64,000 bases of DNA from Streptomyces sp. NBC_01429 (lineage in GTDB: Bacteria > Actinomycetota > Actinomycetes > Streptomycetales > Streptomycetaceae). The notes below the pieces were generated by a model that was not told where the DNA came from, made no database searches, and worked only from the letters and a program-made list of their open reading frames with translations. Each line of letters begins with the position of its first letter. The stretch's first letter is position 1. Below, one piece after another: positions 41,933 to 51,813 of this stretch. A program made the position numbers and the translations under genes. The stretch spans positions 248,001-312,000 of the forward strand of contig NZ_CP109599.1 of assembly GCF_036231945.1 (NCBI RefSeq), read 5' to 3'.

Positions 41933-43006
41933 TCAGGACGTGGCATCGGTGGCGTCGGCCGCGCGCCGGTGCCGGCGTTCGACGACGGTGGCGATCACCC
42001 GCGGAGTGAGTACGGAGGCGACCAGCAGCAGTCCCGTCACGATGACCTGGACCTCGTTGGGCACGTCGTTGAGCGTGAGCAGGTTCTTGAGGACTCCGAT
42101 GAGCAGCACACCGGCGACAGCGCCGAAGAGTGTGCCCTTGCCGCCGTCGAAGTCCACGCCGCCGAGCAGGACGGAGGCGATGACGAGCATTTCGAAGCCG
42201 AGGCCGTTGTCGGCGCGGGCGCTGCCGTACCGGAGGGTGAAGACGATCCCGGCGAAGGCGGCGAACACCCCGGTGACCATGAAGAGGATCAGCTTGAAGC
42301 GCTTGACCCTGATCCCGGCGAAGTAGGCGGCCTCCTCCTGCGCGCCGATGGCGAACAGGGACCTGCCGAAGGAGGTGGAGTGCAGCAGGACGGCCGTGGC
42401 GGCGGCCAGGACGATGAACAGCGCGATGGGATAGGTGATGAAGGTGCCGGGGATGGTGGTGGTGTCCACGGCCCAGTCCGCGTACGTACGGGGGAAGTCG
42501 GTGACGGCGTCGCTGCCGAGCGCGACCGAGGCGAGGCCCCGGTAGAGGGCGAGCGTGCCGATGGTGACGGCGAGCGAGGGCAGGCCCACCCTGGTGACCA
42601 GCCAGCCGTTGAGCAGCCCGCCCGCGACCCCGACGAGCAGTACCACCGGGACGATCAGCTCGAAGGCCCAGCCGGCGTTCCACAGGGCGCCGGTCAGCGC
42701 GCTGCCCAGGCCCAGCATGGAGGCGACGGAGAGGTCGACCTGTCCGGCCACCACCAGCAGGGTCATCGGCAGGGCGATGAGGGCGACTTCGGCGATGTCG
42801 TTGAAGGCGAAGGCGAGGTTCTCGCCGGAGGCGAAGCCGTCGGTGGTGGAGAGTCCGACGACGAAGACCGCCACCAGCAGGGCGCCGACCGCCGAGTCCC
42901 AGCGCAGTCCGACGGCCTTGACGCGTTCGCCGGGTGTCGCGCCGCGCTCGTGCGGCGCCTTCGCCGCTGGCCGCGGCGCGGTCTGTGTGTCAGGCGCCAT
43001 TCCCAT
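41933..43006 (-). CDS. rhaQ: Rhamnose ABC transporter permease
   Basis: 357 residues, about ten helices, of the ribose/rhamnose (RbsC) permease family. VVAGQVDLSVASMLGLGSAL is the family signature; IASVLLGGVDFDGGKGTLFG is the conserved C-terminal segment that contacts the ATPase. It pairs with the adjacent permease to form the heterodimeric channel. It overlaps the upstream permease gene by 17 bases. Confidence 0.92.
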   Translation of the reverse strand: MGMAPDTQTAPRPAAKAPHERGATPGERVKAVGLRWDSAVGALLVAVFVVGLSTTDGFASGENLAFAFNDIAEVALIALPMTLLVVAGQVDLSVASMLGLGSALTGALWNAGWAFELIVPVVLLVGVAGGLLNGWLVTRVGLPSLAVTIGTLALYRGLASVALGSDAVTDFPRTYADWAVDTTTIPGTFITYPIALFIVLAAATAVLLHSTSFGRSLFAIGAQEEAAYFAGIRVKRFKLILFMVTGVFAAFAGIVFTLRYGSARADNGLGFEMLVIASVLLGGVDFDGGKGTLFGAVAGVLLIGVLKNLLTLNDVPNEVQVIVTGLLLVASVLTPRVIATVVERRHRRAADATDATS

Positions 43007-44039
43007 GTCGGGCGCTCCTCTTCCTCAGTGCTGCTGTCATGCGCAGGGACACGATCCGGTCGACGCTGATGGCCGCCAGGAGCAGCGCGCCGGTGATGGC
43101 GCCCTGCCAGAACGCGTCGACCTTCAGGACGATCAGCGCGCTGCCGATGGTGGTGAGCAGCAGCGCGCCGAGGGCCGCGCCCCAGACCGTGCCGGTGCCG
43201 CCGGTGATGGCGACGCCGCCGACGACCACGGCGCTGACGACGGTGAGTTCCCAGCCGTGCGCGTTGTCCGCGACGACCGTGCCGAAGCGGGCGAGCCACA
43301 GGGCGCCGGCGAAACCGGCGACGGCGCCGGAGAAGGCGTACGCGCCGAGGATCCGGCGGCGGATCGGTACGCCGGCCAGCCGGGCGGCCTCGGGGTTGGA
43401 GCCGATGGCGTACAGCTCGCGTCCCGAGCGGTAGGAGCGCAGGAAGTACGCGGTGGCGGCGAGCAGGGCCAGGGCGATGAGCGGCAGCCAGGGGATGCCG
43501 AGGATCCCGCCGCTGCCGAGGCTCAGGATCGCGTCGGGCACGTCGTTGGCGCTGATCTGCTCGCCCTGCGCCCACCAGTAGTCCAGGCCCTGGATGATGT
43601 AGAGCATGCCGAGGGTGACCACGAGCGCGGGCACCCGGCCGAAGCTGACCAGCGCGCCGCTGACCAGTCCGCAGGCCACGCCGAGGGCGATGCCCAGCAG
43701 CATGACGGTGAGCACGCCGTGGTCGGTCCCGGCGACGAACTTGCCGCAGGCGAAGGCGGAGAGCCCGACGACGGAGCCGACCGAGAGGTCGATGTTGCGG
43801 GTGACGACGACCACGGACTGGCCGACGGCGAGCAGGACCAGGATCGAGGCGTTCAGCAGCAGGTCCTTGACGCCCTGGTCGTCGAGGAAGCGCGGGTTGG
43901 AGATCCAGGTGAAGAGGATGAGCAGCGCCAGGGCTCCGGCGATGCTGATCTCCCTGGCCCGGAAGACGGCGTCCACGAGCGAGCGGGCCGAGCGGCCCTC
44001 TTCGGTGCCCGTGGGTGGTTTGTCGAGAAGTGTGGTCAT
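42990..44039 (-). CDS. rhaP: Rhamnose ABC transporter permease
   Basis: 349 residues, RbsC-type permease paralogous to the one downstream. [20 protein letters not shown] is the family signature and [20 protein letters not shown] the C-terminal coupling segment. It overlaps the ATPase gene by 4 bases and the second permease gene by 17, so translation is coupled. Assignment of P against Q follows gene order and is conventional. Confidence 0.92.
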   Translation of the reverse strand: MTTLLDKPPTGTEEGRSARSLVDAVFRAREISIAGALALLILFTWISNPRFLDDQGVKDLLLNASILVLLAVGQSVVVVTRNIDLSVGSVVGLSAFACGKFVAGTDHGVLTVMLLGIALGVACGLVSGALVSFGRVPALVVTLGMLYIIQGLDYWWAQGEQISANDVPDAILSLGSGGILGIPWLPLIALALLAATAYFLRSYRSGRELYAIGSNPEAARLAGVPIRRRILGAYAFSGAVAGFAGALWLARFGTVVADNAHGWELTVVSAVVVGGVAITGGTGTVWGAALGALLLTTIGSALIVLKVDAFWQGAITGALLLAAISVDRIVSLRMTAALRKRSARHGNGA

Positions 44040-45559
44040 GCCGCGGCCCTTTCAGCCAGTCCGGTCGCCGCCGCCATCACCGTTTCCTCGGTGGCCTCGG
44101 CGCGCGGGATCTCGGCGGTGAGCCGCCCCTCGTGCATCACGAGCACCCGGTCGGCCATGCCCAGCACCTCCGGCAGGTCGGAGGAGATCATCAGGACGGC
44201 GAGACCCTCGGCGGCGAGGGAGGAGAGCAGCCGGTGCACCTCGGCCTTGGTGCCGACGTCGATGCCCCGGGTGGGTTCGTCGACGATGAGTACGGCGGGT
44301 TCCGTGGCCAGCCACTTGGCGAGGACGACCTTCTGCTGGTTGCCGCCGGAGAGCACGCCGACGGGGTCGGCGAGCCGGTTGTACTTCAGCTGGAGGCGTA
44401 CGGCCCAGTCGGCGGCCCGGCCGCGCTCCAGGGCCCGGCGTACCAGACCGCCCCGGCCCAGCCGGTCGAGCCCGGTGAGGGCGATATTCCGTTCGATGGA
44501 CATGTCCATCACCAGTCCGCGCTGTCTGCGGTCCTCGGGGACGAGCGCGAGTCCGGCGTCCATGGCCGCGGTCGGCGAACCGGCGGGCAGCGCGCGTCCG
44601 TCGACCACCACCTCGCCGGCGTCGGCCCGGTCGACGCCGAAGACGGCCTGCGCCACCTCGCTGCGTCCCGCGCCGACCAGCCCGGCCAGGGCGACGATCT
44701 CGCCCCTGCGCACCTCGAAGGAGATGTCGTGGAAGACGCCCTCGCGGGTGAGCCTGCGCACCGAGAGGGCGGTCTCGCCCACGGTGGTGCTCTGCTTGGG
44801 GTACAGCTCGCCGAGGTCGCGGCCGACCATGGAGCGTACGAGGTCGTCCTCGGTGAGTCCGGCCAGCGGCTGGGAGGAGATCAGCCGGCCGTCCCGCAGG
44901 GTGGTGACGCGCTGGCAGAGCGCGAAGATCTCCTCCAGCCGGTGGGAGATGAACAGGACGGCGGCGCCTTCGGCCCGCAGGGTCCGTACGACGGAGAACA
45001 GCCGGGCGGTCTCACTGCCCGTCAGGGCCGCGGTGGGCTCGTCCATGATGAGGACGCGCGCGTCGAAGGAGAGCGCCTTGGCGATCTCGACGATCTGCTG
45101 GTCGGCGATGGAGAGTCCGCGGGCGGGCCGGTCGGGGTCCAGTTCCACGCCGAGGCGCTTCATCAGCGCCTCGGTGGTCTCCCTTACGGCCGTGTGGTCG
45201 ATCCGGCCGAGCGCCCGCCGGGGCTGGCGTCCCATGAAGATGTTCTCGGCGATCGACAGGTCGGGGAAGAGCGTCGGCTCCTGGTAGATGACGGCGATAC
45301 CGGCGTCGCGGGCGTCGGCCGGGCCGTGGAAGACGACGGGGGCCCCGTCGAGCAGCACCTCTCCGGCGTCGGGCCTGTGCACCCCGGCGAGCGTCTTGAT
45401 CAGTGTGGACTTGCCCGCGCCGTTCTCCCCGGCGAGGGCGTGGGCCTCGCCGGGGAACAGACGCAGGGAGACGTCCCGCAGGGCCCGGACGGCGCCGAAG
45501 GACTTGCTCACGTCCTTGAGGGCCAGGACCGGGGCGGGGCCGGTGGCGGGCTGGTTCAT
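44036..45559 (-). CDS. rhaT: Rhamnose ABC transporter ATPase (two ABC domains)
   Basis: 507 residues with two nucleotide-binding domains, as in RbsA/RhaT importers. The first has Walker [10 protein letters not shown] (near 38) and [16 protein letters not shown] (signature region). The second has [16 protein letters not shown] in place of a Walker A (degenerate) and LSGGNQQKV plus [12 protein letters not shown]. First gene of the nine-kilobase minus-strand operon. The promoter region carries -35 TTGACG, -10 TAGCTT and a LacI operator just upstream of the start. Confidence 0.93.
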   Translation of the reverse strand: MNQPATGPAPVLALKDVSKSFGAVRALRDVSLRLFPGEAHALAGENGAGKSTLIKTLAGVHRPDAGEVLLDGAPVVFHGPADARDAGIAVIYQEPTLFPDLSIAENIFMGRQPRRALGRIDHTAVRETTEALMKRLGVELDPDRPARGLSIADQQIVEIAKALSFDARVLIMDEPTAALTGSETARLFSVVRTLRAEGAAVLFISHRLEEIFALCQRVTTLRDGRLISSQPLAGLTEDDLVRSMVGRDLGELYPKQSTTVGETALSVRRLTREGVFHDISFEVRRGEIVALAGLVGAGRSEVAQAVFGVDRADAGEVVVDGRALPAGSPTAAMDAGLALVPEDRRQRGLVMDMSIERNIALTGLDRLGRGGLVRRALERGRAADWAVRLQLKYNRLADPVGVLSGGNQQKVVLAKWLATEPAVLIVDEPTRGIDVGTKAEVHRLLSSLAAEGLAVLMISSDLPEVLGMADRVLVMHEGRLTAEIPRAEATEETVMAAATGLAERAAA

Positions 45560-45601
45560 GAGGGCTCCTCAGCAGCGATGGCCGGTTGGCGCCACCCGCC
45601 G

Positions 45602-45657
45602 TGAAAGGTTTCAAAGAAGTTGCACGGAAGCTAAACGGCGACAACGGGCGGCGTCAA
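45602..45657 (-). promoter_or_regulatory. rhaT promoter with LacI-type operator
   Basis: On the minus strand, TTGACG (45657-45652) and TAGCTT (45633-45628) are 18 bases apart. Downstream lies the inverted repeat TGAAAGGTTTCA (45602-45613), whose arms TGAAA/TTTCA are exact. The operator is placed to block elongation or initiation at rhaT. Confidence 0.65.
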
Positions 45658-45730
45658 TGGGCTGCGCACGACATTTTCCGGGCGATCCCCATGGGTGTGG
45701 CGGCGAAGCTCGCGGGTGCTGCGCGGAGGG

Positions 45731-45781
45731 TTGACACTCCCCCTGCGACTCCCATAACTTCACCGCGATGAAACGATTCAT
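45731..45781 (+). promoter_or_regulatory. rhaI promoter with LacI-type operator
   Basis: TTGACA (45731-45736) and TAACTT (45755-45760) are spaced by 18 bases, followed by ATGAAACGATTCAT (45768-45781), a near-perfect dyad close to the LacI consensus TGAAACGTTTCA. This mirrors the rhaT promoter on the other strand. Confidence 0.7.
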
Positions 45782-45836
45782 AAGGAATCGCGGCACCGAC
45801 TCGCCTGACGAGTCCGCACCACGGGAGCGCTGAGAG

Positions 45837-47006
45837 ATGACGGGTCGATCCGCCGTGTCCGCTGTGAAGGCGGCGCTGAAGTCACAGACCGTCGAGACGC
45901 CGTCGTGGGCGTTCGGCAACTCCGGTACGCGGTTCAAGGTGTTCACGCAGCCGGGTGTGCCCCGTACGCCGGACGAGAAGCTGGCGGACGCCGCCCGGGT
46001 GCACGCGCACACGGGGGTGGCCCCGACGGTCGCCCTGCACATTCCGTGGGACCGGGTGGACGACTACGCGGCGCTGGCCTCGCGGGCGCGGGAGCTGGGA
46101 GTGCGGGTCGGGACGATCAACTCGAACGTGTTCCAGGACGACGACTACAAGCTGGGATCGGTCACCCACCCGGACCCGGCCGTGCGCCGCAAGGCGCTGG
46201 GGCACCTGCTGGAGTGCGTGGACGTCATGGACGCCACCGGGTCCCGCGATCTGAAGCTGTGGTTCTCCGACGGCATCAACTACCCGGGCCAGGACGACAT
46301 CTCCGCGCGTCAGGGGCGGCTCGAAGAGGCCCTGGCGGCGGTGTACGAGCGGCTCGGCGACGACCAGCGGATGCTGCTGGAGTACAAGCTGTTCGAGCCG
46401 GCGTTCTACGCGACGGACGTGCCGGACTGGGGCACGGCGTACGCGCACTGCCTCAAGCTCGGCGAGAAGGCCCAGGTCGTCGTGGACACCGGGCACCACG
46501 CGCCGGGCACCAACATCGAGTTCATCGTCGCGCTGCTGCTGCGGGAGAAGAAGCTCGGCGGGTTCGACTTCAACTCGCGCTTCTACGCGGACGACGACCT
46601 GATGGCCGGGGCCGCGGACCCCTTCCAGCTGTTCCGGATCATGTACGAGGTGATCAGGGGCGGCGGTTACACGCCGGAGACGGCCTTCATGCTCGACCAG
46701 TGCCACAACATCGAGGAGAAGATCCCCGCGATCATCCGCTCGGTGATGAACGTCCAGGAGGCCACGGCCAAGGCGCTGCTGGTGGACGGGTCGGCGCTGG
46801 ACGCGGCGCAGCGCTCCGGGGACGTCCTGGCGGCGAACGCCGTGCTGATGGACGCGTTCAACACCGACGTGCGCCCGCTGGTCGCCGAGGCCCGCGCGGA
46901 GCTGGGTGCGGACGCCGCCCCCGTCGCCGCGTACCACGCCTCCGGATACGGCAAGAAGATCGTCGCGGAGCGGGTCGGCGGCAACCAGGCCGGCTGGGGA
47001 GCCTGA
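45837..47006 (+). CDS. rhaI: L-rhamnose isomerase
   Basis: 389 residues, TIM-barrel isomerase of the Pseudomonas stutzeri/actinobacterial type. WFSDGINYPGQDD, MLLEYKLFEPAFYATDVPDW, VVDTGHHAPGTNIEFIVALL and GGFDFNSRFYADDDL contain the Glu, Asp and His metal ligands of that family. It converts L-rhamnose to L-rhamnulose in the cytosol. ATG at 45837, weak ribosome site (GAGAG). First gene of the plus-strand half of the locus; rhaD follows after 45 bases. Confidence 0.94.
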   Translation: MTGRSAVSAVKAALKSQTVETPSWAFGNSGTRFKVFTQPGVPRTPDEKLADAARVHAHTGVAPTVALHIPWDRVDDYAALASRARELGVRVGTINSNVFQDDDYKLGSVTHPDPAVRRKALGHLLECVDVMDATGSRDLKLWFSDGINYPGQDDISARQGRLEEALAAVYERLGDDQRMLLEYKLFEPAFYATDVPDWGTAYAHCLKLGEKAQVVVDTGHHAPGTNIEFIVALLLREKKLGGFDFNSRFYADDDLMAGAADPFQLFRIMYEVIRGGGYTPETAFMLDQCHNIEEKIPAIIRSVMNVQEATAKALLVDGSALDAAQRSGDVLAANAVLMDAFNTDVRPLVAEARAELGADAAPVAAYHASGYGKKIVAERVGGNQAGWGA

Positions 47007-47051
47007 GCCCGTACTCCGTCCATCCGCAGAGACCGCACTTCACAGAGGGAC

Positions 47052-49106
47052 ATGATGACCGACCAGCCCCGCCTGCACCCCGAGGCCGAGCAGCTGCTCG
47101 CCCGCTCCCACCGGCTCGGCGCCGACCCGCGCAACACCAATTACGCGGGCGGCAACACCTCCGCCAAGGGATCCGCCACCGACCCGGTCACCGGCGACGA
47201 TGTCGAGCTGATGTGGGTGAAGGGATCGGGTGGCGATCTGGGCACCCTCAGGGCGGCCGGACTGGCCGCGCTGCGCCTGGACCGGCTGCGCGCGCTGACC
47301 GGGGTCTATCCGGGGGTGGAGCGCGAGGACGAGATGGTCGCCGCGTTCGACTACTGCCTGCACGGCAAGGGCGGGGCGGCGCCGTCGATCGACACGGCGA
47401 TGCACGGCCTGGTCGACGCCCCGCACGTCGACCATCTGCACCCGGACTCGGGCATCGCGCTGGCCTGCGCGGCGGACGGCGAGAAGCTGACGGCCGAGTG
47501 CTTCGGCGACACGGTCGTCTGGGTGCCCTGGCGACGCCCCGGCTTCCAGCTCGGCCTGGACATCGCCGCCGTCAAGGAGGCCCACCCGCGGGCGATCGGC
47601 TGTGTCCTGGGCGGCCACGGCATCACCGCCTGGGGCGCCACCTCCGAGGAGTGCGAGGCCAACTCCCTGCACATCATCCGGACGGCCGAGGCGTTCCTCG
47701 CCGAGCGCGGCGCGCCCGAGCCGTTCGGTCCCGTGCTGCCGGGGTACGAGCCACTGGCCGAGGCGCCGCGACACGCGCGGGCCGCCGCGCTCGCGCCGCT
47801 GGTCCGGGGGCTCGCCTCCACCGACCGGCCGCAGGTCGGCCACTTCACCGACGACGCGGCGGTGCTCGACTTCCTCGCGCGGGCGGAGCATCCCCGGCTG
47901 GCCGCGCTGGGCACGTCCTGCCCCGACCACTTCCTGCGCACCAAGGTCCGTCCGCTGGTCGTCGATCTGCCGGCCGACGCGCCGCTGGAGGAGGTGCGCG
48001 AGCGGCTGACCGCGCTGCACACCGCGTACCGCGAGGAGTACCGCGCGTACTACGAGCGGCACGCGACGCCCGGGTCACCGGCGATGCGCGGCGCCGACCC
48101 GGCGATCGTGCTGGTGCCCGGGGTGGGGATGTTCTCGTTCGGCAAGGACAAGCAGACCGCCCGGGTCGCGGGCGAGTTCTACGTCAACGCCGTCAATGTG
48201 ATGCGCGGCGCCGAGGCCGTGTCCTCGTACGCGCCCATCGAGGAGTCGGAGAAGTTCCGCATCGAGTACTGGGAGCTGGAGGAGGCCAAGCTGCGCCGGA
48301 TGCCGGCGCCGAAGGCGCTGGCCACCCGGGTGGCGCTGGTGACCGGCGCCGGTTCGGGGATCGGGCGGGCGATCGCGCACCGGCTGGTCGCCGAAGGCGC
48401 CTGTGTGGTGGTGGCCGATCTGAACGCCGAGGGAGCGGCGGCGGTCGCCGAGGAACTGGGCGGCCCGGACCGGGCGGTCGCGGTGAGTGTCGACGTGACG
48501 GACGAGGAGCAGATCAGGGCGGCGTTCGACGCCGCGGTCCTCGCCTTCGGCGGGGTGGACCTGGTCGTCAACAACGCCGGTATCTCGATCTCCAAGCCGC
48601 TGCTGGAGACGACGGCGCGGGACTGGGACCTCCAGCACAACATCATGGCCCGGGGCTCCTTCCTGGTCTCGCGCGAGGCGGCCAGGGTGATGGGCGATCA
48701 GAAGCTGGGCGGCGACATCGTCTACATCGCCTCCAAGAACGCGGTGTTCGCCGGCCCCAACAACATCGCGTACTCGGCGACCAAGGCCGACCAGGCCCAT
48801 CAGGTACGGCTGCTCGCGGCCGAGCTGGGCGGGCTGGGGATCCGGGTCAACGGCGTCAACCCCGACGGTGTGGTGCGCGGTTCCGGGATCTTCGCTGGCG
48901 GCTGGGGCGCGGAGCGCGCGGCGGTGTACGGGGTGGAGGAGGAGAAGCTCGGCGAGTTCTACGCGCAGCGGACGATCCTCAAGCGGGAAGTGCTTCCCGA
49001 CCATGTGGCCAACGCGGTGTTCGCCCTCACGGGCGGCGACCTCAGCCATACGACGGGGCTGCACATCCCGGTGGACGCGGGCGTCGCGGCGGCGTTCCTG
49101 CGCTGA
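47052..49106 (+). CDS. rhaD: Bifunctional rhamnulose-1-phosphate aldolase / lactaldehyde dehydrogenase
   Basis: 684 residues. The N-terminal class II aldolase domain (about 1-420) shows NYAGGNTSAKGSATDPVTG and the Zn-site His pair in HVDHLHPDSGIALAC. The C-terminal short-chain dehydrogenase (about 425-684) has TGAGSGIGRAIAHRL, VNNAGISISKP and the catalytic YSATK near 573. It cleaves rhamnulose-1-phosphate to dihydroxyacetone phosphate and L-lactaldehyde and oxidises the latter to lactate. Start 47052 or the next ATG three bases on. Confidence 0.93.
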   Translation: MMTDQPRLHPEAEQLLARSHRLGADPRNTNYAGGNTSAKGSATDPVTGDDVELMWVKGSGGDLGTLRAAGLAALRLDRLRALTGVYPGVEREDEMVAAFDYCLHGKGGAAPSIDTAMHGLVDAPHVDHLHPDSGIALACAADGEKLTAECFGDTVVWVPWRRPGFQLGLDIAAVKEAHPRAIGCVLGGHGITAWGATSEECEANSLHIIRTAEAFLAERGAPEPFGPVLPGYEPLAEAPRHARAAALAPLVRGLASTDRPQVGHFTDDAAVLDFLARAEHPRLAALGTSCPDHFLRTKVRPLVVDLPADAPLEEVRERLTALHTAYREEYRAYYERHATPGSPAMRGADPAIVLVPGVGMFSFGKDKQTARVAGEFYVNAVNVMRGAEAVSSYAPIEESEKFRIEYWELEEAKLRRMPAPKALATRVALVTGAGSGIGRAIAHRLVAEGACVVVADLNAEGAAAVAEELGGPDRAVAVSVDVTDEEQIRAAFDAAVLAFGGVDLVVNNAGISISKPLLETTARDWDLQHNIMARGSFLVSREAARVMGDQKLGGDIVYIASKNAVFAGPNNIAYSATKADQAHQVRLLAAELGGLGIRVNGVNPDGVVRGSGIFAGGWGAERAAVYGVEEEKLGEFYAQRTILKREVLPDHVANAVFALTGGDLSHTTGLHIPVDAGVAAAFLR

Positions 49107-49188
49107 TCCGCCGCCGGGCGGGCCGGGCGCGGTCCCGGCCCGGCCGCCGCTCTCCCCCGCCGTTCGACAAGCTCCCACGAGGTCAGTC

Positions 49189-50679
49189 GTGTCACACTCC
49201 GAACCGCTCCCCTTCGCCGCCGTCGACCTCGGCGCTTCCAGCGGCCGAGTCATGGTCGGCCATGTCTCCGACCGGGGCGCCGGAACGCTGCGCCTCGACG
49301 AGGTCCACCGTTTCCCCAACCGGCCGGTGCGGACCGGCGCCACGCTGCACTGGGACATCCTGTCCCTGTACGCGGGTGTGCTGGACGGGCTGCGGGCGGC
49401 GGGCGCGGCGACCGGGCGGGCTCCGGCGAGCGTGGGGATCGACACCTGGGCCGTCGACTACGGTCTGCTGGACGCGTCGGGCGCGCTCCTCGGCAACCCC
49501 GTGCACTACCGGGACACCCGCACCGAGGGGCAGGCCGAGAAGGTCGGCGCGCTGCTCGGACCGGCCGCGCTGTACGCGGCCACCGGGCTCCAGTACCTGC
49601 CGTTCAACACGGTGTACCAGCTCACCGCCGCTAAGGGCACCGCCGCGCTCGACGCCGCGAGCCGGCTGCTGCTGATCCCCGATCTGATCGCCTACTGGCT
49701 CACCGGCGAGGCCGGTACGGAGCTCACCAACGCCTCCACCACCCAGCTCATCGACCCCCGCACCCGGGACTGGTCCCCGGTCGTGGCGGGGGCGCTCGGC
49801 ATCGATCCGGGGCTGTTCGCGCCGCTGCGCGGCCCCGGCGATCCGGCCGGCGAGCTGCTTCCCGAGGTGCTGGCCGAGACGAGGCTGAGCGGCCCGGTGC
49901 CGGTGACGGCCGTCGGCTCGCACGACACGGCCTCCGCCGTCGCGGCGGTGCCCGCGTCAGGGAACCGCTTCGCCTATATCGCCACCGGCACCTGGTCGCT
50001 GGCGGGCCTCGAACTGGACGCCCCCGTCCTGACCGAGGAGAGCCGGCGGGCCAACTTCACCAATGAGCTGGGGGTGGACGGCACCGTCCGCTATCTGCGC
50101 AACATCATGGGGCTCTGGCTGCTCCAGGAGTGTCTGCGCGCCTGGGAGTCCGAGGGGGCGCCGCAGCCGCTGGACCGGCTGCTGGCCGAGGCCGCCGAGG
50201 TGCCGGGGCCGCGCTCGTACGTGGACGCCGACGACCCGGCGTTCCTGGCGCCCGGCGATATGCCGGCCCGCGTCGTGGACGCCTGCCGCGACGCCGGCGG
50301 GAAGCCGCCGCGCACCCCGGCGGAGATCACGCGCTGCGTCCTGGACTCGCTGGCGCTCGCGCACCGGCGCGCGATCGAGGACGCGCAGCGGTTGTCCGGC
50401 CGGGCCGTGGACACGGTGCACGTCGTCGGGGGCGGCGCCCACAACGAGCTGCTGTGCCAACTCACCGCCGACGCCTGCGGCCTGCCCGTCGTCGCGGGGC
50501 CCGCGGAGGCCGCTGCCCTCGGCAACGTACTCGTCCAGGCGCGCGCGGCGGGCGCCGTCCGCGGTGACCTGTCCGATCTGCGCGCGCTGCTGCGTGCCAC
50601 GCTGGCTCCCCGGCGGTACGAGCCGACCCGCGACCGGGACGCCCGGCGGGAGTGGGACCGCGCGGCGGCGCGAGGGTGA
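49189..50679 (+). CDS. rhaB: Rhamnulokinase
   Basis: 496 residues, FGGY kinase fold, GTG at 49189 after CGAGG; the longer frame upstream overlaps rhaD and is discounted. AAVDLGASSGRVMVGHVSD (N-terminal phosphate loop), VGIDTWAVDYGLLD, AIGSHDTASAVA-like motif (TAVGSHDTASAVAAVP) and HVVGGGAHNELLCQLTADAC are diagnostic for RhaB. It phosphorylates L-rhamnulose at O1 with ATP before RhaD cleavage. It is third in the plus-strand operon, with the second LacI gene next. Confidence 0.94.
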   Translation: MSHSEPLPFAAVDLGASSGRVMVGHVSDRGAGTLRLDEVHRFPNRPVRTGATLHWDILSLYAGVLDGLRAAGAATGRAPASVGIDTWAVDYGLLDASGALLGNPVHYRDTRTEGQAEKVGALLGPAALYAATGLQYLPFNTVYQLTAAKGTAALDAASRLLLIPDLIAYWLTGEAGTELTNASTTQLIDPRTRDWSPVVAGALGIDPGLFAPLRGPGDPAGELLPEVLAETRLSGPVPVTAVGSHDTASAVAAVPASGNRFAYIATGTWSLAGLELDAPVLTEESRRANFTNELGVDGTVRYLRNIMGLWLLQECLRAWESEGAPQPLDRLLAEAAEVPGPRSYVDADDPAFLAPGDMPARVVDACRDAGGKPPRTPAEITRCVLDSLALAHRRAIEDAQRLSGRAVDTVHVVGGGAHNELLCQLTADACGLPVVAGPAEAAALGNVLVQARAAGAVRGDLSDLRALLRATLAPRRYEPTRDRDARREWDRAAARG

Positions 50680-50766
50680 CGCCGGGCCGTCGCCCGCGCA
50701 CCGAGGCGGCTCCCGCCCGCCGTACCCCGATATGATGGTCCACTCGGTCAGGGGTACCCACGAGAT

Positions 50767-51810
50767 GTGACAGAACAGGCAGGACGCGTGGCGCAGACGG
50801 TCGGCATCAAGGACGTGGCCAGGCTGGCCGGTGTCTCGGTCGGCACCGTCTCGAATGTGCTGAACCGCCCCGAGAAGGTGTCCGAGCACACCCGGGTGCG
50901 CGTGCGCGCGGTGATAGACCAGCTCGGTTTCGTCCGGAGCGAGACCGCCCGTCAGCTCAGGGTCGGCACCAGCCGCATTCTGGCGATTCTGGTGCTCGAC
51001 ATGGCCAATCCGTTCTTCGTCGCCGTCGCGAAGGGCGCCGAGCGCGCGGCGCGCGAGACCGGGCTCGGGGTGATGCTCTGCAACAGCGCGGGGAGCCCGG
51101 CGGAGGAAGCGGAGTACCTCTCGCTCTTCGCCGAGCAGCGGGTGCGCGGGGTGCTGCTCACCCCGGCGGACGCGACCGGGCGCAATGTGCGGGACTTCGC
51201 GCGCCGGGGCATCCCCTTCGTGCATGTGGACCGGGCCGTACCGGCCGCCGAGGGCTGCTCGGTGTCGGTGGACGACGTGGCGGGTGGCGCGCTGGCGGTA
51301 CGGCATCTGCTGGCGGCCGGGCACCGCTCCGTGACGTATATCAGCGGCCCCATGTCGCTGCCCCAGTGCCGCGACCGGCACTCGGGCGCGCTGAGCGCGC
51401 TGAGCGAGGCGGGTCTGCCGGAGGAGTCGCTGCTCCATGTGGAGTCGGCGCGGCTCGATGTCGCCTCGGGCATCGACGCCGGGGCCCGGCTGCTGGGGCT
51501 GGCCGAACGGCCCACGGCGGTCTTCTGCGCGAACGACCTGCTGGCGCTGGGTGTTCTCCAGGCCATGTACGGGGCCGGTGTCGATGTTCCGGGCGATGTG
51601 TCGATCGTCGGGTACGACGACATCGAGTTCGCCGCCGCCGCGGTCGTACCGCTCACCTCCGTACGGCAGCCGGCGGCCGCGATGGGACGGACGGCGGCGG
51701 AGATGCTGATGGACGAGACGGGCCCCGAGGCCGAGCACCACACCCACCGTTCCGTCGTGCTCCGTCCCGAGCTGGTGGTCCGCAGCTCGACGCGCCGGCT
51801 GGAGCGCTGA
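50767..51810 (+). CDS. LacI family regulator, rhamnose locus (copy 2)
   Basis: 347 residues from a GTG. Helix-turn-helix VGIKDVARLAGVSVGTVSNV (about 12-31), then a sugar-binding domain (LGVMLCNSAGSPAEEAEYLS; FCANDLLALGVLQAMYGAG). Most of the sugar domain is near-identical in pattern to copy 1 at 36447, including LGVMLCNSA and CSVSVDDV. The two genes bracket the locus, each at the 3' end of one arm. Either could bind rhamnose or rhamnulose and the TGAAA/TTTCA operators. Confidence 0.9.
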   Translation: MTEQAGRVAQTVGIKDVARLAGVSVGTVSNVLNRPEKVSEHTRVRVRAVIDQLGFVRSETARQLRVGTSRILAILVLDMANPFFVAVAKGAERAARETGLGVMLCNSAGSPAEEAEYLSLFAEQRVRGVLLTPADATGRNVRDFARRGIPFVHVDRAVPAAEGCSVSVDDVAGGALAVRHLLAAGHRSVTYISGPMSLPQCRDRHSGALSALSEAGLPEESLLHVESARLDVASGIDAGARLLGLAERPTAVFCANDLLALGVLQAMYGAGVDVPGDVSIVGYDDIEFAAAAVVPLTSVRQPAAAMGRTAAEMLMDETGPEAEHHTHRSVVLRPELVVRSSTRRLER

Positions 51811-51813
51811 CCC

